A DNA stretch of 64,000 nucleotides from Priestia filamentosa (lineage in GTDB: Bacteria; Bacillota; Bacilli; Bacillales; Bacillaceae_H), in contig NZ_FXAJ01000010.1 in NCBI RefSeq assembly GCF_900177535.1, positions 27,253 through 91,252 on the forward strand. Reading direction: 5' to 3'. Each line of letters begins with the position of its first letter. Position 1 is the stretch's first letter. Positions 8,257 to 17,530 of the stretch are shown piece after piece. Position numbers and translations under genes: made by a program. The notes under the pieces are model-generated. The model searched no databases. It was not told the origin of the DNA and saw only the letters and a list, made by a program, of their open reading frames with translations.

Positions 8257-9432
8257 GTGGCAGATTTATCAAAACGAATTGTGGCAAATCTAGAAAACTC
8301 CTCATGGATTCGTAAGCTTTTTGATGAGGGAAACCGTTTAAAGAAAGAGTTTGGAGAAGATCAAGTTTTTGATTTCTCATTAGGTAATCCAGTTGTTGAA
8401 CCACCAAAATCATTCACAGAAGCGCTGCGTGAAGAAGTGAAAAAAGGAGGACACGGATACATACCAAACCAAGGGCTTGTAGAAGCAAGGGAAAAAGTAG
8501 CCGAGTTTATCAGTTCACGTTTCTCTGGTAACTTCTCCTCAAAGCACATTGTGATGACTGTGGGAGCAGGAGGAGCTTTAAATGTGGCCTTACGAAGTAT
8601 TTTAAATGAAGGTGAAGAAGTCATTGTTCTTGCTCCTTATTTTGCCGAGTACAAAGCATACATTGAAAACAACGGTGGAAAGGTAGTTAGCTGTCCATTA
8701 ACAGAAAAATTTGAGATTGATATTGAAGCTGTTAAAAAAGCCATTACTCCAAAAACAAAAGGACTTATTTTAAATACTCCGCATAACCCAACAGGAACGG
8801 CTCTTACACAAGAAAATGTTAATGAGCTAGGTGAGCTTTTAAAGTCGTGTGAAAAAGAAAACAGTCAAAGCATTTACGTTTTATTTGACGAGCCTTATAG
8901 CCAGCTTATTTATGACGAAGAGCTTGCAGATCCATTTAAAGCATATCATAACATCATTTTAGCCAGCTCTTTCAGTAAAGATTTAGGAATTGCTGGTGAA
9001 CGTTTAGGTTATCTTGTTTTAGATAGCAATACACCTGATGTGGACCTTCTTACTGCTGCATTTGTATACTGCAACCGTACACTTGGTTTTGTAAATGCTC
9101 CAGTCTTAATGCAGCGGGCAATTGCAAGCATGGATAACTTAAAAGTAGATGCAAGCGACTATAAAAAACGTCGTGATTTAATTGTAGATATTCTACAAGA
9201 AGCAGGCTTTGACTTTATGATGCCAAAAGGTGGTTTCTTCGTTTTTCCCAAATCACCAATTGAAGATGAAGTAGCATTTTGTCAGCATGCAGCTGAAAAA
9301 TATAAAATCTTAGTTGTCCCAAGCAGCGGATTCGGAGTAAAAGGGTATTTCCGATTATCGTTTAGTGTATCTCTTGACCAGATTGAACGTTCAAGAGAGG
9401 CCTTTATTGCTCTTTATAAAGACTTTGCTTAA
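8257..9432 (+). CDS. PLP-dependent class I aminotransferase
   Basis: 391 residues, fold-type I. The PLP lysine is in [16 protein letters not shown] (about residue 241). Other family marks are [10 protein letters not shown] (phosphate contacts), NTPHNPTG (about 170), and YFRLSFSV with the substrate carboxylate arginine near the C-terminus. Such enzymes are annotated as aspartate-type aminotransferases, but substrate cannot be fixed from sequence. GTG start behind GAAGGGAAAG. Single gene with its own terminator. Confidence 0.88.
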   Translation: MADLSKRIVANLENSSWIRKLFDEGNRLKKEFGEDQVFDFSLGNPVVEPPKSFTEALREEVKKGGHGYIPNQGLVEAREKVAEFISSRFSGNFSSKHIVMTVGAGGALNVALRSILNEGEEVIVLAPYFAEYKAYIENNGGKVVSCPLTEKFEIDIEAVKKAITPKTKGLILNTPHNPTGTALTQENVNELGELLKSCEKENSQSIYVLFDEPYSQLIYDEELADPFKAYHNIILASSFSKDLGIAGERLGYLVLDSNTPDVDLLTAAFVYCNRTLGFVNAPVLMQRAIASMDNLKVDASDYKKRRDLIVDILQEAGFDFMMPKGGFFVFPKSPIEDEVAFCQHAAEKYKILVVPSSGFGVKGYFRLSFSVSLDQIERSREAFIALYKDFA

Positions 9433-9435
9433 CGG

Positions 9436-9466
9436 AAGCAGCCTTATATTAGGCTGCTTTTGTTTT
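9436..9466. terminator. Shared convergent terminator
   Basis: AAGCAGCCT / AGGCTGCTT with T-rich tail, between the aminotransferase and the hydrolase genes that face each other. Confidence 0.8.
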
Positions 9467-9467
9467 G

Positions 9468-10370
9468 TTACAAATACGTCTTTAAAAAGTCATAAGCTTC
9501 AGCACGCATTCCAGCTGTCTCAATGTGCCCACAGGGATAACGGCTCATTTTCCAATGATGAGCTAGTCCCCTCTCTTTATAAATTCTTTTTAATTCTTCG
9601 TCAATAATAGAAAGTCCATCATAAGGAGTTAACAGGTCATGTTCTCCTACAAGACTTAGGTGTGGTCGAGGCGCAATGAAAGATTGAATCTCGGCTGTTT
9701 CAAAATGTTTAAGAAGGCTAGGAACATAGGAGTAGAAGCCATGGGAATCAAGCCGTCTCTGTTTTACTAGTGTTCTAGCCTCTACTTGTGCTGTAATATC
9801 TATACAAACTGAAATACGCTCATCTAAAGCAGCAACCCACCATGCCATTAATCCACCCATTGACATGCCCATTGTTGCAATGCGAGTAGAATCAACATCG
9901 TCTCGTTCGAATAAGTAGTCAATTCCTCTTATGCTGTCATAGATCATCATTCCCCATAAAACTTCACCATTCCAAAGCATCTCCTTAAAAATCTCTGTTT
10001 GAGCTTTTCCTGCTCTTTCCCCAAAACCCCACATATCAAGGCAAAGCACATTGTAGTCTAAGTTTGTTAATGTTTTGGCAAATGCTTCTTCATATAAATA
10101 GGGGCTACTTTTCAGGAGTTCTTTCTTTCCCATGTGGTACAGGCCGCCATGTGAATGATTAAAAAGCACAGTTGGTCTTTTCTTGGCTTTGTTTTTTGGT
10201 TTAACGAAATAAGCAGGAACGTTTTCTCTGCCATTTAGAGATAGTAAAATTTCCTCTACAAGGTAGGTTTCCATCTCTCGCTCAAAAAGGGTTGTGACAG
10301 AGATTTTACTTTTTTCAGGCAGGTCACCAAGGAGCTCCCAAAGTTTTTGTTTCTCTTTTGTGATTTTCAT
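9468..10370 (-). CDS. Alpha/beta hydrolase (dienelactone hydrolase / Abhydrolase_7-like)
   Basis: 300 residues. The catalytic set is visible: nucleophile serine in MGMSMGGLMAWW (about 170), acid in LVGEHDLLTPYDG and histidine in CGHIETAGMR near the end. FNHSHGG gives the oxyanion region and LCLDMWGFGER the strand after it. No signal peptide, so a cytoplasmic esterase or peptidase; substrate unknown. Confidence 0.82.
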   Translation of the reverse strand: MKITKEKQKLWELLGDLPEKSKISVTTLFEREMETYLVEEILLSLNGRENVPAYFVKPKNKAKKRPTVLFNHSHGGLYHMGKKELLKSSPYLYEEAFAKTLTNLDYNVLCLDMWGFGERAGKAQTEIFKEMLWNGEVLWGMMIYDSIRGIDYLFERDDVDSTRIATMGMSMGGLMAWWVAALDERISVCIDITAQVEARTLVKQRRLDSHGFYSYVPSLLKHFETAEIQSFIAPRPHLSLVGEHDLLTPYDGLSIIDEELKRIYKERGLAHHWKMSRYPCGHIETAGMRAEAYDFLKTYL

Positions 10371-10447
10371 GTGTTCCCTCCTTTTAAGAAAAGTGTAGTA
10401 TATAAGACAAATTATAGATTTGAAAAGGTGAATTTTCTATATTAAAA

Positions 10448-10476
10448 TTGACATAAGGGAACATTTGTTCTGTTAT
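10448..10476 (+). promoter_or_regulatory. Sigma-A promoter with LexA (DinR) box in the spacer
   Basis: TTGACA (10448-10453), 17 bases, TGTTAT (10471-10476). The spacer ends in GAACATTTGTTC (10459-10470), which fits the Gram-positive LexA box GAAC-N4-GTTC. A repressor here would block RNA polymerase, so the next gene is probably SOS-induced. Confidence 0.7.
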
Positions 10477-10499
10477 GGTAAATAGAGAGGAGAGATAGC

Positions 10500-11063
10500 A
10501 TGGAAAGGCCGCCCTTAATAAAAGGTTTATCAGAACATAAATTTAGAAACTTCTACTGGCTTAAAAAAGAACTGCAGTCATTTTGCCGTGATAATGGATT
10601 AAGTACATCAGGATCGAAAGACGAGATAATAGAGCGTATAGGAATATTTCTGGGGGAAGGGAGAATCGTAAGGCCAGCAAAGAGAAGAACAGTACATTCA
10701 TTAGGTGAAGAGTTATGTCTTGAAACGGTCATTACGAAACATCACAGGTGTAGTCAAAAAGTGAGGGCCTTTTTTAAGCTTCACATTCCGAATTTTCACT
10801 TTTCTACTTACATACAAAATTACTTCAAAAATAACGTAGGAAAGACATATCGGGAGGTGATAGAAGCTTGGGTGAAAGAGGAGAAGCGTAAAAAAGATCC
10901 AACTTATCGACCAAAGCTTGGATCTCAGTTTCAGTACAATCAGTTTATTCGAGATTATTTTGCCGATCCCAAGAATAAGGGTAAGGGTAGGGAAGACGCT
11001 ATCTTAGCTTGGAAGCATATTAAAAGTCTTCCTGGTGATAACAAATATAGAGGAGAGGAATAG
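10500..11063 (+). CDS. SAP-domain protein with DUF6434-like C-terminus
   Basis: 187 residues. The N-terminal 50 residues form a SAP-type helix-turn-helix (KFRNFYWLKKELQSFCRDNGL, then SGSKDEIIERI), a putative DNA-binding module. The rest is basic, with HIPNFHFSTYIQNYFKNNVGKTYREVIEAW and a second, similar block FQYNQFIRDYFADPKNKGKGREDAILAWKH, i.e. an internal duplication of a helical unit. The LexA box in its promoter suggests a DNA-damage function; that is inference. Function not established. Confidence 0.75.
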   Translation: MERPPLIKGLSEHKFRNFYWLKKELQSFCRDNGLSTSGSKDEIIERIGIFLGEGRIVRPAKRRTVHSLGEELCLETVITKHHRCSQKVRAFFKLHIPNFHFSTYIQNYFKNNVGKTYREVIEAWVKEEKRKKDPTYRPKLGSQFQYNQFIRDYFADPKNKGKGREDAILAWKHIKSLPGDNKYRGEE

Positions 11064-11072
11064 TCTTAACCT

Positions 11073-11110
11073 AATAAAAACCCTTCTTTTCTCTAAGAGA
11101 GAAAAGAAGG
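11073..11110 (-). terminator. Terminator of the amino acid permease gene
   Basis: Perfect 13-bp stem CCTTCTTTTCTCT / AGAGAAAAGAAGG; T-run only on the minus strand (GGGTTTTTATT). Confidence 0.8.
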
Positions 11111-11173
11111 TAAGAAGAAAACGAATCTCTTAAAAGTTCAATAGTATAATAATCAATAAGATGAACTATCTGT

Positions 11174-12790
11174 TTATTTTTCATTTGCACGCTCTTTTTG
11201 AGCTGCACGTAAGGCGTCATTCACTTTGCGCCCTTCATCTAAAGATTCACTTTCAATACCGCTCTTAAGTGCCCAAGCGTAGAAGAAAAGAGAAAGTACA
11301 GTGATTAGAAGCATGTCCCATCCGTACTTAATAATATTTAGTCCTCCAAACTTCTCGCTTCCCAGCCAAGAGATGACTACCATTGAGAGAAGATAAACAA
11401 CCATCCAAGCTCCAGCTTTGAAATTCTTCTTAAAATCTTTCCAATTATTTTTGGCTTGATAATAAAAATAAATTGGAAATCCGATTAAGATAATAAACAA
11501 AACTTGTCCTGTTAACGGCCAACGCGCCCAGTAAAGAGTTAGGGAAGCAAAAATGAAACCAAGTGGTGCAATAATGCTTAATCCTTTTAAACGAAGCGGA
11601 CGGTATAAATCTTTACCGATTTTTCGCAACGTCATAACAGTAATTGGACCTGTCAAATATGAAATAAGGGTTGCAACTGAGATAATTTCAGCTAACACTC
11701 CCCATCCTCTGAATAAGAATAAGAAAATTAAAGATACGCCTAAGTTTACAAACATGGCTTGACGAGGAATCCCATAAAGGGGGTGTAGCCTACCGATGAA
11801 GCTTGGCAAGTATTTGTTCTTTTCCATTCCATAAAGCATACGAGCTGTTGTTGCTGTATACGTAATTCCTGTACCTGAAGGAGACACAAAAGCATCGGCA
11901 TACAGTACAATAACAAGCCAGTTAATTCCCAATGCAATTGCTAAGTCAGCAAACGGTGAATTGAAGTTCAAGTGACTCCATCCGTTTACAATTGCTGCAG
12001 GATCAACAGCGCCGATAAAGGCTACTTGAAGAAGTACATAAATTACAGTAGCAATTAAGATAGAGCTAATAACAGCAATTGGAATAGATCTACCTGGATT
12101 TTTAGCTTCACCAGCCATATTAATAGGGCTTTGGAAACCATTAAAAGCAAATACAATTCCAGATGTTGCAACAGCTGTTAGAACGCTAGCCCATCCACTA
12201 GGTGCAATGCTGTCTCCTGCTGTGAAATTTCCACTATTAAAGCCAACAAACAACAGAGCGCCAATTGTTAATCCTGGGATTATAATTTTGAAAACGGTAA
12301 TAAGCGAGTTTGCTTTCGAGAACAAACTCACTGTCCAATAGTTTAGGAAGAAGTAAACAAGTAAAAGGGCTGTTGCAACAAGTAATCCTTTACCTGTAAG
12401 TGTTCCCTCCTTTACTAGAGCGCTTGTCCACTGCGCCCATTCCCAAGGCCATGAACTCATATATTGAACTGAAGCAACTGCTTCAACAGGAATAACAGAA
12501 ACAATAGCAATCCAGTTTGCCCAAGCAGCGATAAATCCTAGGAAAGAGCCATGTGAGTATTGTGTATATTTGACCATTCCCCCAGCCTCTGGAAACATTG
12601 CGCCAAGTTCACTATAAGAAAGAGCAATCATACCAATAACAATCATACCAATAATCCATGAGAAAATAGCGGCTGGACCAGCTATTTGAGCAGCTCTCCA
12701 AGCTCCGAAAAGCCAGCCTGAACCAATGATTGAGCCGATCCCAACCATGATAAGCGAAAAAGTACCCATATTGCGATTTAAATTGTTCAT
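11174..12790 (-). CDS. APC family amino acid permease (AimA/YbeC-like glutamate transporter)
   Basis: 538 residues, about 12-14 membrane helices. Helix 1 has the APC substrate motif GIGSIIGSGWLFG and the MFPEAGGMVKYTQ loop follows helix 2. It resembles the B. subtilis low-affinity glutamate/serine importer AimA (YbeC) in length and in the SGWASVLTAVATSGIVFAFNGFQ region. I choose ATG 12790, eight bases after AAAGGTG, over an upstream TTG. Substrate assignment is by resemblance only. Confidence 0.8.
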   Translation of the reverse strand: MNNLNRNMGTFSLIMVGIGSIIGSGWLFGAWRAAQIAGPAAIFSWIIGMIVIGMIALSYSELGAMFPEAGGMVKYTQYSHGSFLGFIAAWANWIAIVSVIPVEAVASVQYMSSWPWEWAQWTSALVKEGTLTGKGLLVATALLLVYFFLNYWTVSLFSKANSLITVFKIIIPGLTIGALLFVGFNSGNFTAGDSIAPSGWASVLTAVATSGIVFAFNGFQSPINMAGEAKNPGRSIPIAVISSILIATVIYVLLQVAFIGAVDPAAIVNGWSHLNFNSPFADLAIALGINWLVIVLYADAFVSPSGTGITYTATTARMLYGMEKNKYLPSFIGRLHPLYGIPRQAMFVNLGVSLIFLFLFRGWGVLAEIISVATLISYLTGPITVMTLRKIGKDLYRPLRLKGLSIIAPLGFIFASLTLYWARWPLTGQVLFIILIGFPIYFYYQAKNNWKDFKKNFKAGAWMVVYLLSMVVISWLGSEKFGGLNIIKYGWDMLLITVLSLFFYAWALKSGIESESLDEGRKVNDALRAAQKERANEK

Positions 12791-12819
12791 AAAATTAGCA
12801 CCTTTCAATATCGTTAGAA

Positions 12820-12955
12820 AATTAAATGCAAAAAAAGCTAAATCTTGGTGAGTAGAAGATCATAGATGTGGGATATCACGACCTTTTCGCTAGGTTTTCA
12901 CTATTATATCATCTTTTTTTATCTCCTGTATTTATTGATAGGTTTTCACATTGGC
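12820..12955 (-). promoter_or_regulatory. Permease promoter/leader with direct repeats
   Basis: TAGGTTTTCAC occurs twice, at 12891-12901 and 12939-12949 (48 bp apart). On the minus strand a TATAAT-like box lies between them and a short hairpin (ATCTT / AAGAT) plus TTTTTTT lies before the start, which could attenuate transcription. No known riboswitch recognised. Confidence 0.4.
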
Positions 12956-13035
12956 TAGGATATCAGGTATAAAAGGGGGGATTTGAAATTTTAAATGAGA
13001 GGATGAGATGCTTTAGGGTAAAAAATAGAAGGATG

Positions 13036-13071
13036 AAAAAAGCCTGGTGATAAATAATCACCAGGCTTTTC
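13036..13071 (-). terminator. Terminator of siderophore-binding lipoprotein gene
   Basis: AAAAGCCTGGTGAT / ATCACCAGGCTTTT, strong stem with T-tract on the minus strand. Confidence 0.85.
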
Positions 13072-14031
13072 TTATTTTGTCATATCTTTTACAACGTTAT
13101 CAACGATTTGCTTATTTGCAATTGTCCCTGTATAAAGCCAACTAGCATCTTGTCCATATTCGTGAACATTGCCGTTTTTAACAGCAGGGATGTTTTTCCA
13201 TAAAGGATCTTCTAATGCTTTTGATCCTGATTCTTTATCACTGTTAATAAGGAAAATGTGATCTGCGTCAAGCTGTGCTAGTTTCTCAAGAGAAACAGGA
13301 AGCCAGTTTGCATCACCTTTACTTGATACTTCCTTAACAACGTTTGGTTCCTTAATACCTAAGTCTCCATATATAACAGCACCACTTGATAAATTATCAC
13401 TTACCATAAAGAACTTGCCGCCAACAAGCCAAAGAGCAGCTGCTGATTCATCTGAAGCCTTCTCTTCAAGTTCACTCTTAGCTTCTTTTACTTTTTGATC
13501 ATATTCTTTTAAAGCTTTCTTAGCTTCATCACTCTTATTTAGTAGTTCACCAACTGTTGTAAGTTCTTTGCGCCAATCATTATTTTGTTCTGTTCCAATT
13601 ACGTAAGTTGGAGCAATCTTAGCATACTGCTCGTATTTTCCACCCTCAGCTAAGTCTGGAGAATCCAGAATAATTAAATCAGGCTTGTAGCTTGCTACCG
13701 CTTCAAGAGGCAGTTCACTTGGGATAGTTGGAACATCTTTTAAACTACTTGATAAGTATTCTTGCGTACTTTTTCCGTCTTTTACTGACCATTGGGCAAC
13801 AGGTGTAACTCCAAGGGCCACAAGGTTATCTTCTAAATATGAAGCAAGGACGCGTTTTGGATTTTCTGGAATCGTTACTTCATGCCCCATTGCATCTGTA
13901 ACAGTACGTTCCTTTGCAGAGTCTTCTGATTTAGATGAGGATTTCTCCTCATTGTTCCCACAGGCAGCAAGGGCAAGTGAAAAAACAACAAGACCAGTAA
14001 GTAATGCAAACAGTTTCATTTTCTTAATCAC
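13072..14031 (-). CDS. Iron-siderophore ABC transporter substrate-binding lipoprotein (YfiY-like)
   Basis: 319 residues from GTG 14031 (AGGAGGAAG upstream). Signal peptide with lipobox LALAAC-GN near residue 25, so a membrane-anchored lipoprotein that captures ferric siderophore outside the cell. The periplasmic-binding fold of the FhuD/FeuA type is seen in TVTDAMGHEVTIPENPKRVLA, ALGVTPVAQWSV and LIILDSPDLAEG. Divergent from two permease genes, with Fur boxes between: the same layout as yfiY versus yfiZ-yfhA of B. subtilis. Siderophore type not known. Confidence 0.9.
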   Translation of the reverse strand: MIKKMKLFALLTGLVVFSLALAACGNNEEKSSSKSEDSAKERTVTDAMGHEVTIPENPKRVLASYLEDNLVALGVTPVAQWSVKDGKSTQEYLSSSLKDVPTIPSELPLEAVASYKPDLIILDSPDLAEGGKYEQYAKIAPTYVIGTEQNNDWRKELTTVGELLNKSDEAKKALKEYDQKVKEAKSELEEKASDESAAALWLVGGKFFMVSDNLSSGAVIYGDLGIKEPNVVKEVSSKGDANWLPVSLEKLAQLDADHIFLINSDKESGSKALEDPLWKNIPAVKNGNVHEYGQDASWLYTGTIANKQIVDNVVKDMTK

Positions 14032-14072
14032 GGTTCTTCCTCCTAGTATACATCTCTCATATTCGATATAAA

Positions 14073-14089
14073 TGATAACAATTATCATT
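14073..14089. promoter_or_regulatory. Fur box
   Basis: TGATAACAATTATCATT, close to the Bacillus Fur 7-1-7 consensus TGATAATNATTATCA; overlaps the promoter region of the binding-protein gene, so iron repression is expected. Confidence 0.8.
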
Positions 14090-14203
14090 GTCAATTACAA
14101 GAAAAACTATCATTCTTTTCTCTAAAAAGGGTGAAATTAGACTTAAAATAAGAGAGTTTAGAGGGAGAGGAAAGATTGAGAAATGAGAGCGTTTCACTTA
14201 TAA

Positions 14204-14218
14204 TGAAAAAGATTATCA
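14204..14218. promoter_or_regulatory. Second, weaker Fur box
   Basis: TGAAAAAGATTATCA matches 12 of 14 consensus positions and lies 33 bases before the permease start. Confidence 0.6.
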
Positions 14219-14250
14219 ATATCACTTAAAGGTAAAAGGAAGGATTATAG

Positions 14251-15306
14251 ATGTTACAAAGCAATCAGACAAAGGACAAGCAGGGAGCTGAAGAAGAGAA
14301 AGAGATTAAAGGCAAGCCTTTAATTGCTTCTGTAATTATATTTCTAGGTCTTGGAATACTCGTTTTAGCTATTGGTGCTTCTGTTTCAATTGGAGCAGCA
14401 GATATCAAACTTTCAACTGTTTGGCAAAGTCTCTTTCAATTTGATGCAGCTTCAACTTCTCATCAGATTATTCAAAGACTGCGACTGCCAAGAGCAATAG
14501 GGGCTGCTTTGATTGGTGCATCTTTAGCTGTTTCAGGCGCTATTATGCAAGGTATGACAAGGAACCCACTTGCTTCTCCATCTATTATGGGAATTAGTGC
14601 AGGCTCTTTATTTATGATGGCTATTGCTCTTGCATTTTTCCCTCATTCCTCTTCATTTTCACTAACTATTTTTGCGATGGTAGGAGCAGGATTTGGCGCT
14701 TGTTTAGTGTTTGGGATAGGTTCTCTTTCAAGGGGAGGATTAACACCTGTTAAGCTTGCTTTAGCAGGAACAGCTATTTCTCTGCTTCTTGATTCGATCT
14801 CAACGGCAATTGGTATTCATTTTGATGTTGGAAAAGATTTAAGTTTTTGGTATGCAGGAGGCCTTGCAGGGGTTCAGAAGGAAAGCATTAGCCTGCTTCT
14901 CCCTTTTACAGCTATTGGTCTTATTTTAGCCCTCCTTATTGCGAGATCTGTTACTGTATTAAGTTTAGGACAAGAAGTTGCAAAAGGGCTTGGTCAAAAT
15001 ACAACAGCTGTAAGAGTAATTGGTACTATTACCGTTTTATTTTTAACAGGCGCAGCTGTTTCAGTGGCGGGCCTTATTGGTTTTATTGGTCTGGTTATTC
15101 CTCACGTTACTAGATTCCTTGTTGGATTGGATTATAGATTTATTATCCCTTGTTCAGCTGTTTTAGGAGCTTTATTGCTCGTTATAGCAGATATTGCTGC
15201 GAGAATGATTAACCAACCTTTTGAAACACCTGTTGGTGCTGTGACGGCGCTTATTGGCGTGCCATTCTTCCTTTATCTAGCACGAAATGAAGGGAGAAGG
15301 CTCTAA
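14251..15306 (+). CDS. FecCD-type siderophore ABC permease (YfiZ-like)
   Basis: 351 residues, about nine to ten membrane helices after a charged N-terminal tail. FecCD signatures: RLPRAIGAALIGASLAVSGAIMQG, NPLASPSIMGISAG, and the ATPase-contact region GLIGFIGLVIPHVTR. Forms with the next gene a heterodimeric channel for ferric siderophore. Its stop overlaps the next ATG by one base (TAATG). Confidence 0.92.
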   Translation: MLQSNQTKDKQGAEEEKEIKGKPLIASVIIFLGLGILVLAIGASVSIGAADIKLSTVWQSLFQFDAASTSHQIIQRLRLPRAIGAALIGASLAVSGAIMQGMTRNPLASPSIMGISAGSLFMMAIALAFFPHSSSFSLTIFAMVGAGFGACLVFGIGSLSRGGLTPVKLALAGTAISLLLDSISTAIGIHFDVGKDLSFWYAGGLAGVQKESISLLLPFTAIGLILALLIARSVTVLSLGQEVAKGLGQNTTAVRVIGTITVLFLTGAAVSVAGLIGFIGLVIPHVTRFLVGLDYRFIIPCSAVLGALLLVIADIAARMINQPFETPVGAVTALIGVPFFLYLARNEGRRL

Positions 15307-16325
15307 TGCAAGAATATAAAAAACAAGACCGAAAAATGTGGACAGTTATGATTTTGCTCTTTATAGCTATTATTGGTGCTTTCTTTCTGAGTCTTAATAT
15401 TGGCTATATCAAATTAGCTCCTTTTGAAGTTCTACAAACAATCGTTGGTAAGGGAGAAAGCGGAAACGAAGTTATCTTATTTGATTTTCGTTTACCACGA
15501 ATGGTGATTGCCATCTTAATTGGAGCAGGTGTAGGGATATCGGGAGCTATCATGCAAGGAGTATCAAAAAATGATCTCGCAGACCCAGGTATTCTAGGGA
15601 TTAATGCTGGCGCTGGTTTTGCTGTTGTTTTATATATCTTTTTCTCTGGAGGCACTACTGGAAGCCTTGGCGCATTCTCTATTTTTGCTTTACCGTTTAC
15701 AGCTTTATTAGGAGCGCTTGCTGCAGCAATTTTAATTTATATTATCTCCTGGAAAAATGGTATAACTCCAACTCGTCTTGTTCTTGTAGGGATTGGAATT
15801 AACTCAGCTTTCGCTGCATTACTTATTATTTTTCAGCTTAAATTGAGTCCAAATGATTTTAAACAAGCTTCCATTTGGTTATCGGGAAGTATTTGGGGAA
15901 CAAGTTGGACATTTGTATTGGCTATTTTGCCATGGGTTGTTCTTCTCATACCTTTCACTTTATACAAATCGCGCTATTTAAATGTGTTGAATTTAGGAGA
16001 TCAAGTAGCTACAGGGCTTGGTACAAAAGTTGAAAAAGAGCGTAGAACTTTGCTTATTATTGCGGTTGCCCTAGCGGGAAGTTCCGTTTCGGTTGGAGGA
16101 GGAATTGCCTTCCTTGGGCTTGTAGCGCCTCATTTAGGAAGAAGATTAGTAGGTCCACGTCATGAGCGTTTTTTGCCAGTTACAGCCTTAATAGGAGCAT
16201 TACTTCTTCTTGTTTCAGATACATTAGCAAGAAATATTTTGGCGCCTTCGGAAATCCCTGTTGGCCTCGTTGTAGCGGTAATTGGAGCACCGTATTTTCT
16301 TTATTTATTAATAAAGAAAGCTTAG
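15306..16325 (+). CDS. FecCD-type siderophore ABC permease (YfhA-like)
   Basis: 339 residues, second half of the heterodimer. It repeats the signatures FRLPRMVIAILIGAGVGISG, NDLADPGILGINAGAG and AFLGLVAPHLGRRLVG. No ATPase gene follows; in B. subtilis the matching systems share the ATPase YusV, so a shared ATPase elsewhere in this genome is expected. Confidence 0.92.
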   Translation: MQEYKKQDRKMWTVMILLFIAIIGAFFLSLNIGYIKLAPFEVLQTIVGKGESGNEVILFDFRLPRMVIAILIGAGVGISGAIMQGVSKNDLADPGILGINAGAGFAVVLYIFFSGGTTGSLGAFSIFALPFTALLGALAAAILIYIISWKNGITPTRLVLVGIGINSAFAALLIIFQLKLSPNDFKQASIWLSGSIWGTSWTFVLAILPWVVLLIPFTLYKSRYLNVLNLGDQVATGLGTKVEKERRTLLIIAVALAGSSVSVGGGIAFLGLVAPHLGRRLVGPRHERFLPVTALIGALLLLVSDTLARNILAPSEIPVGLVVAVIGAPYFLYLLIKKA

Positions 16326-16354
16326 AAGACCAGTCTTTTAAGACTGGTCTTTTT
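16326..16354. terminator. Shared convergent terminator
   Basis: AAGACCAGTC / GACTGGTCTT plus T-run between the permease operon and the MerR-type gene. Confidence 0.85.
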
Positions 16355-17054
16355 GATGTTTTGTCAAAGACTTTAAAAAACTCAGCTCTTTTTCAGTAAA
16401 AGGGTTAAAAATTTCATTAGAAATGGCAAGAGGAGTTGGAGAGAATTTATCTCCTATAATTGTTCTATTTACAAGGTCTTGCATATTAGAATACAGCTGT
16501 CTGGCTTGTGAGGAAGAAGGAGAAATATCTTTTTCTGCTAAATATTTCAGTTCAGTATAAAGAGTAAAGTACTGCTGATCAAGCTTTTTTCTTTCTTCTT
16601 CTGTAAAGTTTTGGATGGAAAGCTCACTCTCACTATGTTTTTCTCTCTCATCCCAAAGTAAAGAATATAGAACAAAACAAAATAAGCGAAGGTCAATATT
16701 CTGATGATTGGAAGTTACTGTTTTAATATGATACAAGGCAGAAATTGTTTTCTCAATTGAATCTCGTTCCTCTTTAAGGTGAGCTAGTTTAGAATCAATT
16801 GCTATATGCAAAGGTTCTTGTTCAATAGAGCTCTTATCTAATAGATTTTTAATTTCTTTTAAAGAAAAGCCTATTAACTTTAAAGATTGAATCTGCTTTA
16901 AACGCATGACGTCTTCATCTTGATAGAGCCGATGTCCACCTTCCCTATAATGACGTGGACTAAGAAGGGCAATCTTATCATAGTAGCGTAACGTTCGAAT
17001 TGTTACCTCTGTTTTAGCTGCCAGTTCCCCAATTGTTAACATCTGTCGTTCCAT
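16338..17054 (-). CDS. MerR family regulator
   Basis: 238 residues from ATG 17054 (AAGGTGAT upstream). N-terminal MerR winged helix: LTIGELAAKTEVTIRTLRYYDK, GGHRLYQDEDVMRLKQI and the dimer helix start GFSLKEIKNLL. The long C-terminal part (about 120 residues) is helical and acidic and resembles TipA/YfmP-like sensor tails without a recognised ligand motif. Five bases after the DUF4870 gene, so one transcript; may regulate it. Confidence 0.82.
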   Translation of the reverse strand: MERQMLTIGELAAKTEVTIRTLRYYDKIALLSPRHYREGGHRLYQDEDVMRLKQIQSLKLIGFSLKEIKNLLDKSSIEQEPLHIAIDSKLAHLKEERDSIEKTISALYHIKTVTSNHQNIDLRLFCFVLYSLLWDEREKHSESELSIQNFTEEERKKLDQQYFTLYTELKYLAEKDISPSSSQARQLYSNMQDLVNRTIIGDKFSPTPLAISNEIFNPFTEKELSFLKSLTKHQKDQS

Positions 17055-17059
17055 CTTTA

Positions 17060-17386
17060 TCACCTTCGTTCCTTTAAATATGGAAGAGCCCAATACTTGT
17101 AAGGTTTATGAATTAATATGGAAATCATGGCATTTAAAATAGAAAATGATTCAATTATGAGAATGATATATGAAAATGACTTAAATGAAGAGGGGAGAAT
17201 ATAGCTAACTAAAAATAATGGAAAAATGGTTAGGTGGAAATTTAAAGCTTTACGACTTGTTTCTCTATAAAAAATCTTCTTTTTTCTAGAAGCAAGAAAC
17301 ATAATAAGCGGTGGAATAAATCCTAAAATAAGGGAGGTTCCCAGCATTAATTGTACCATGACTTTTTCTTTCTTTCTTACGTTCAT
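17060..17386 (-). CDS. DUF4870-like small membrane protein
   Basis: 108 residues with three to four membrane helices. LGFIPPLIMFLASRKKKIFYRETSRKALNFHL is the DUF4870/Tic20-like pattern (helix, basic loop, conserved ALNF). Function of the family is unknown. First gene of a two-gene minus-strand operon with merR. AGGATG ribosome site. Confidence 0.68.
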   Translation of the reverse strand: MNVRKKEKVMVQLMLGTSLILGFIPPLIMFLASRKKKIFYRETSRKALNFHLTIFPLFLVSYILPSSFKSFSYIILIIESFSILNAMISILIHKPYKYWALPYLKERR

Positions 17387-17530
17387 TGTTTTTCATCCTT
17401 TCTTCTCTTTTATTATTGAGTGTAAAGGGTGACGTAAGGGAAGATTCAAGATACTATTTTGTTGAATCCCTTTTAACGGGCACTGTATAGTAAAAGAAGA
17501 AACACTAATAGGAATAGGGGAGGAAAAGGT

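Noticed and set aside
12820..12955. Known riboswitch (lysine, c-di-AMP or T-box) before the permease
   Set aside because: The expected conserved cores are not there and the leader is too short for lysine or T-box classes.
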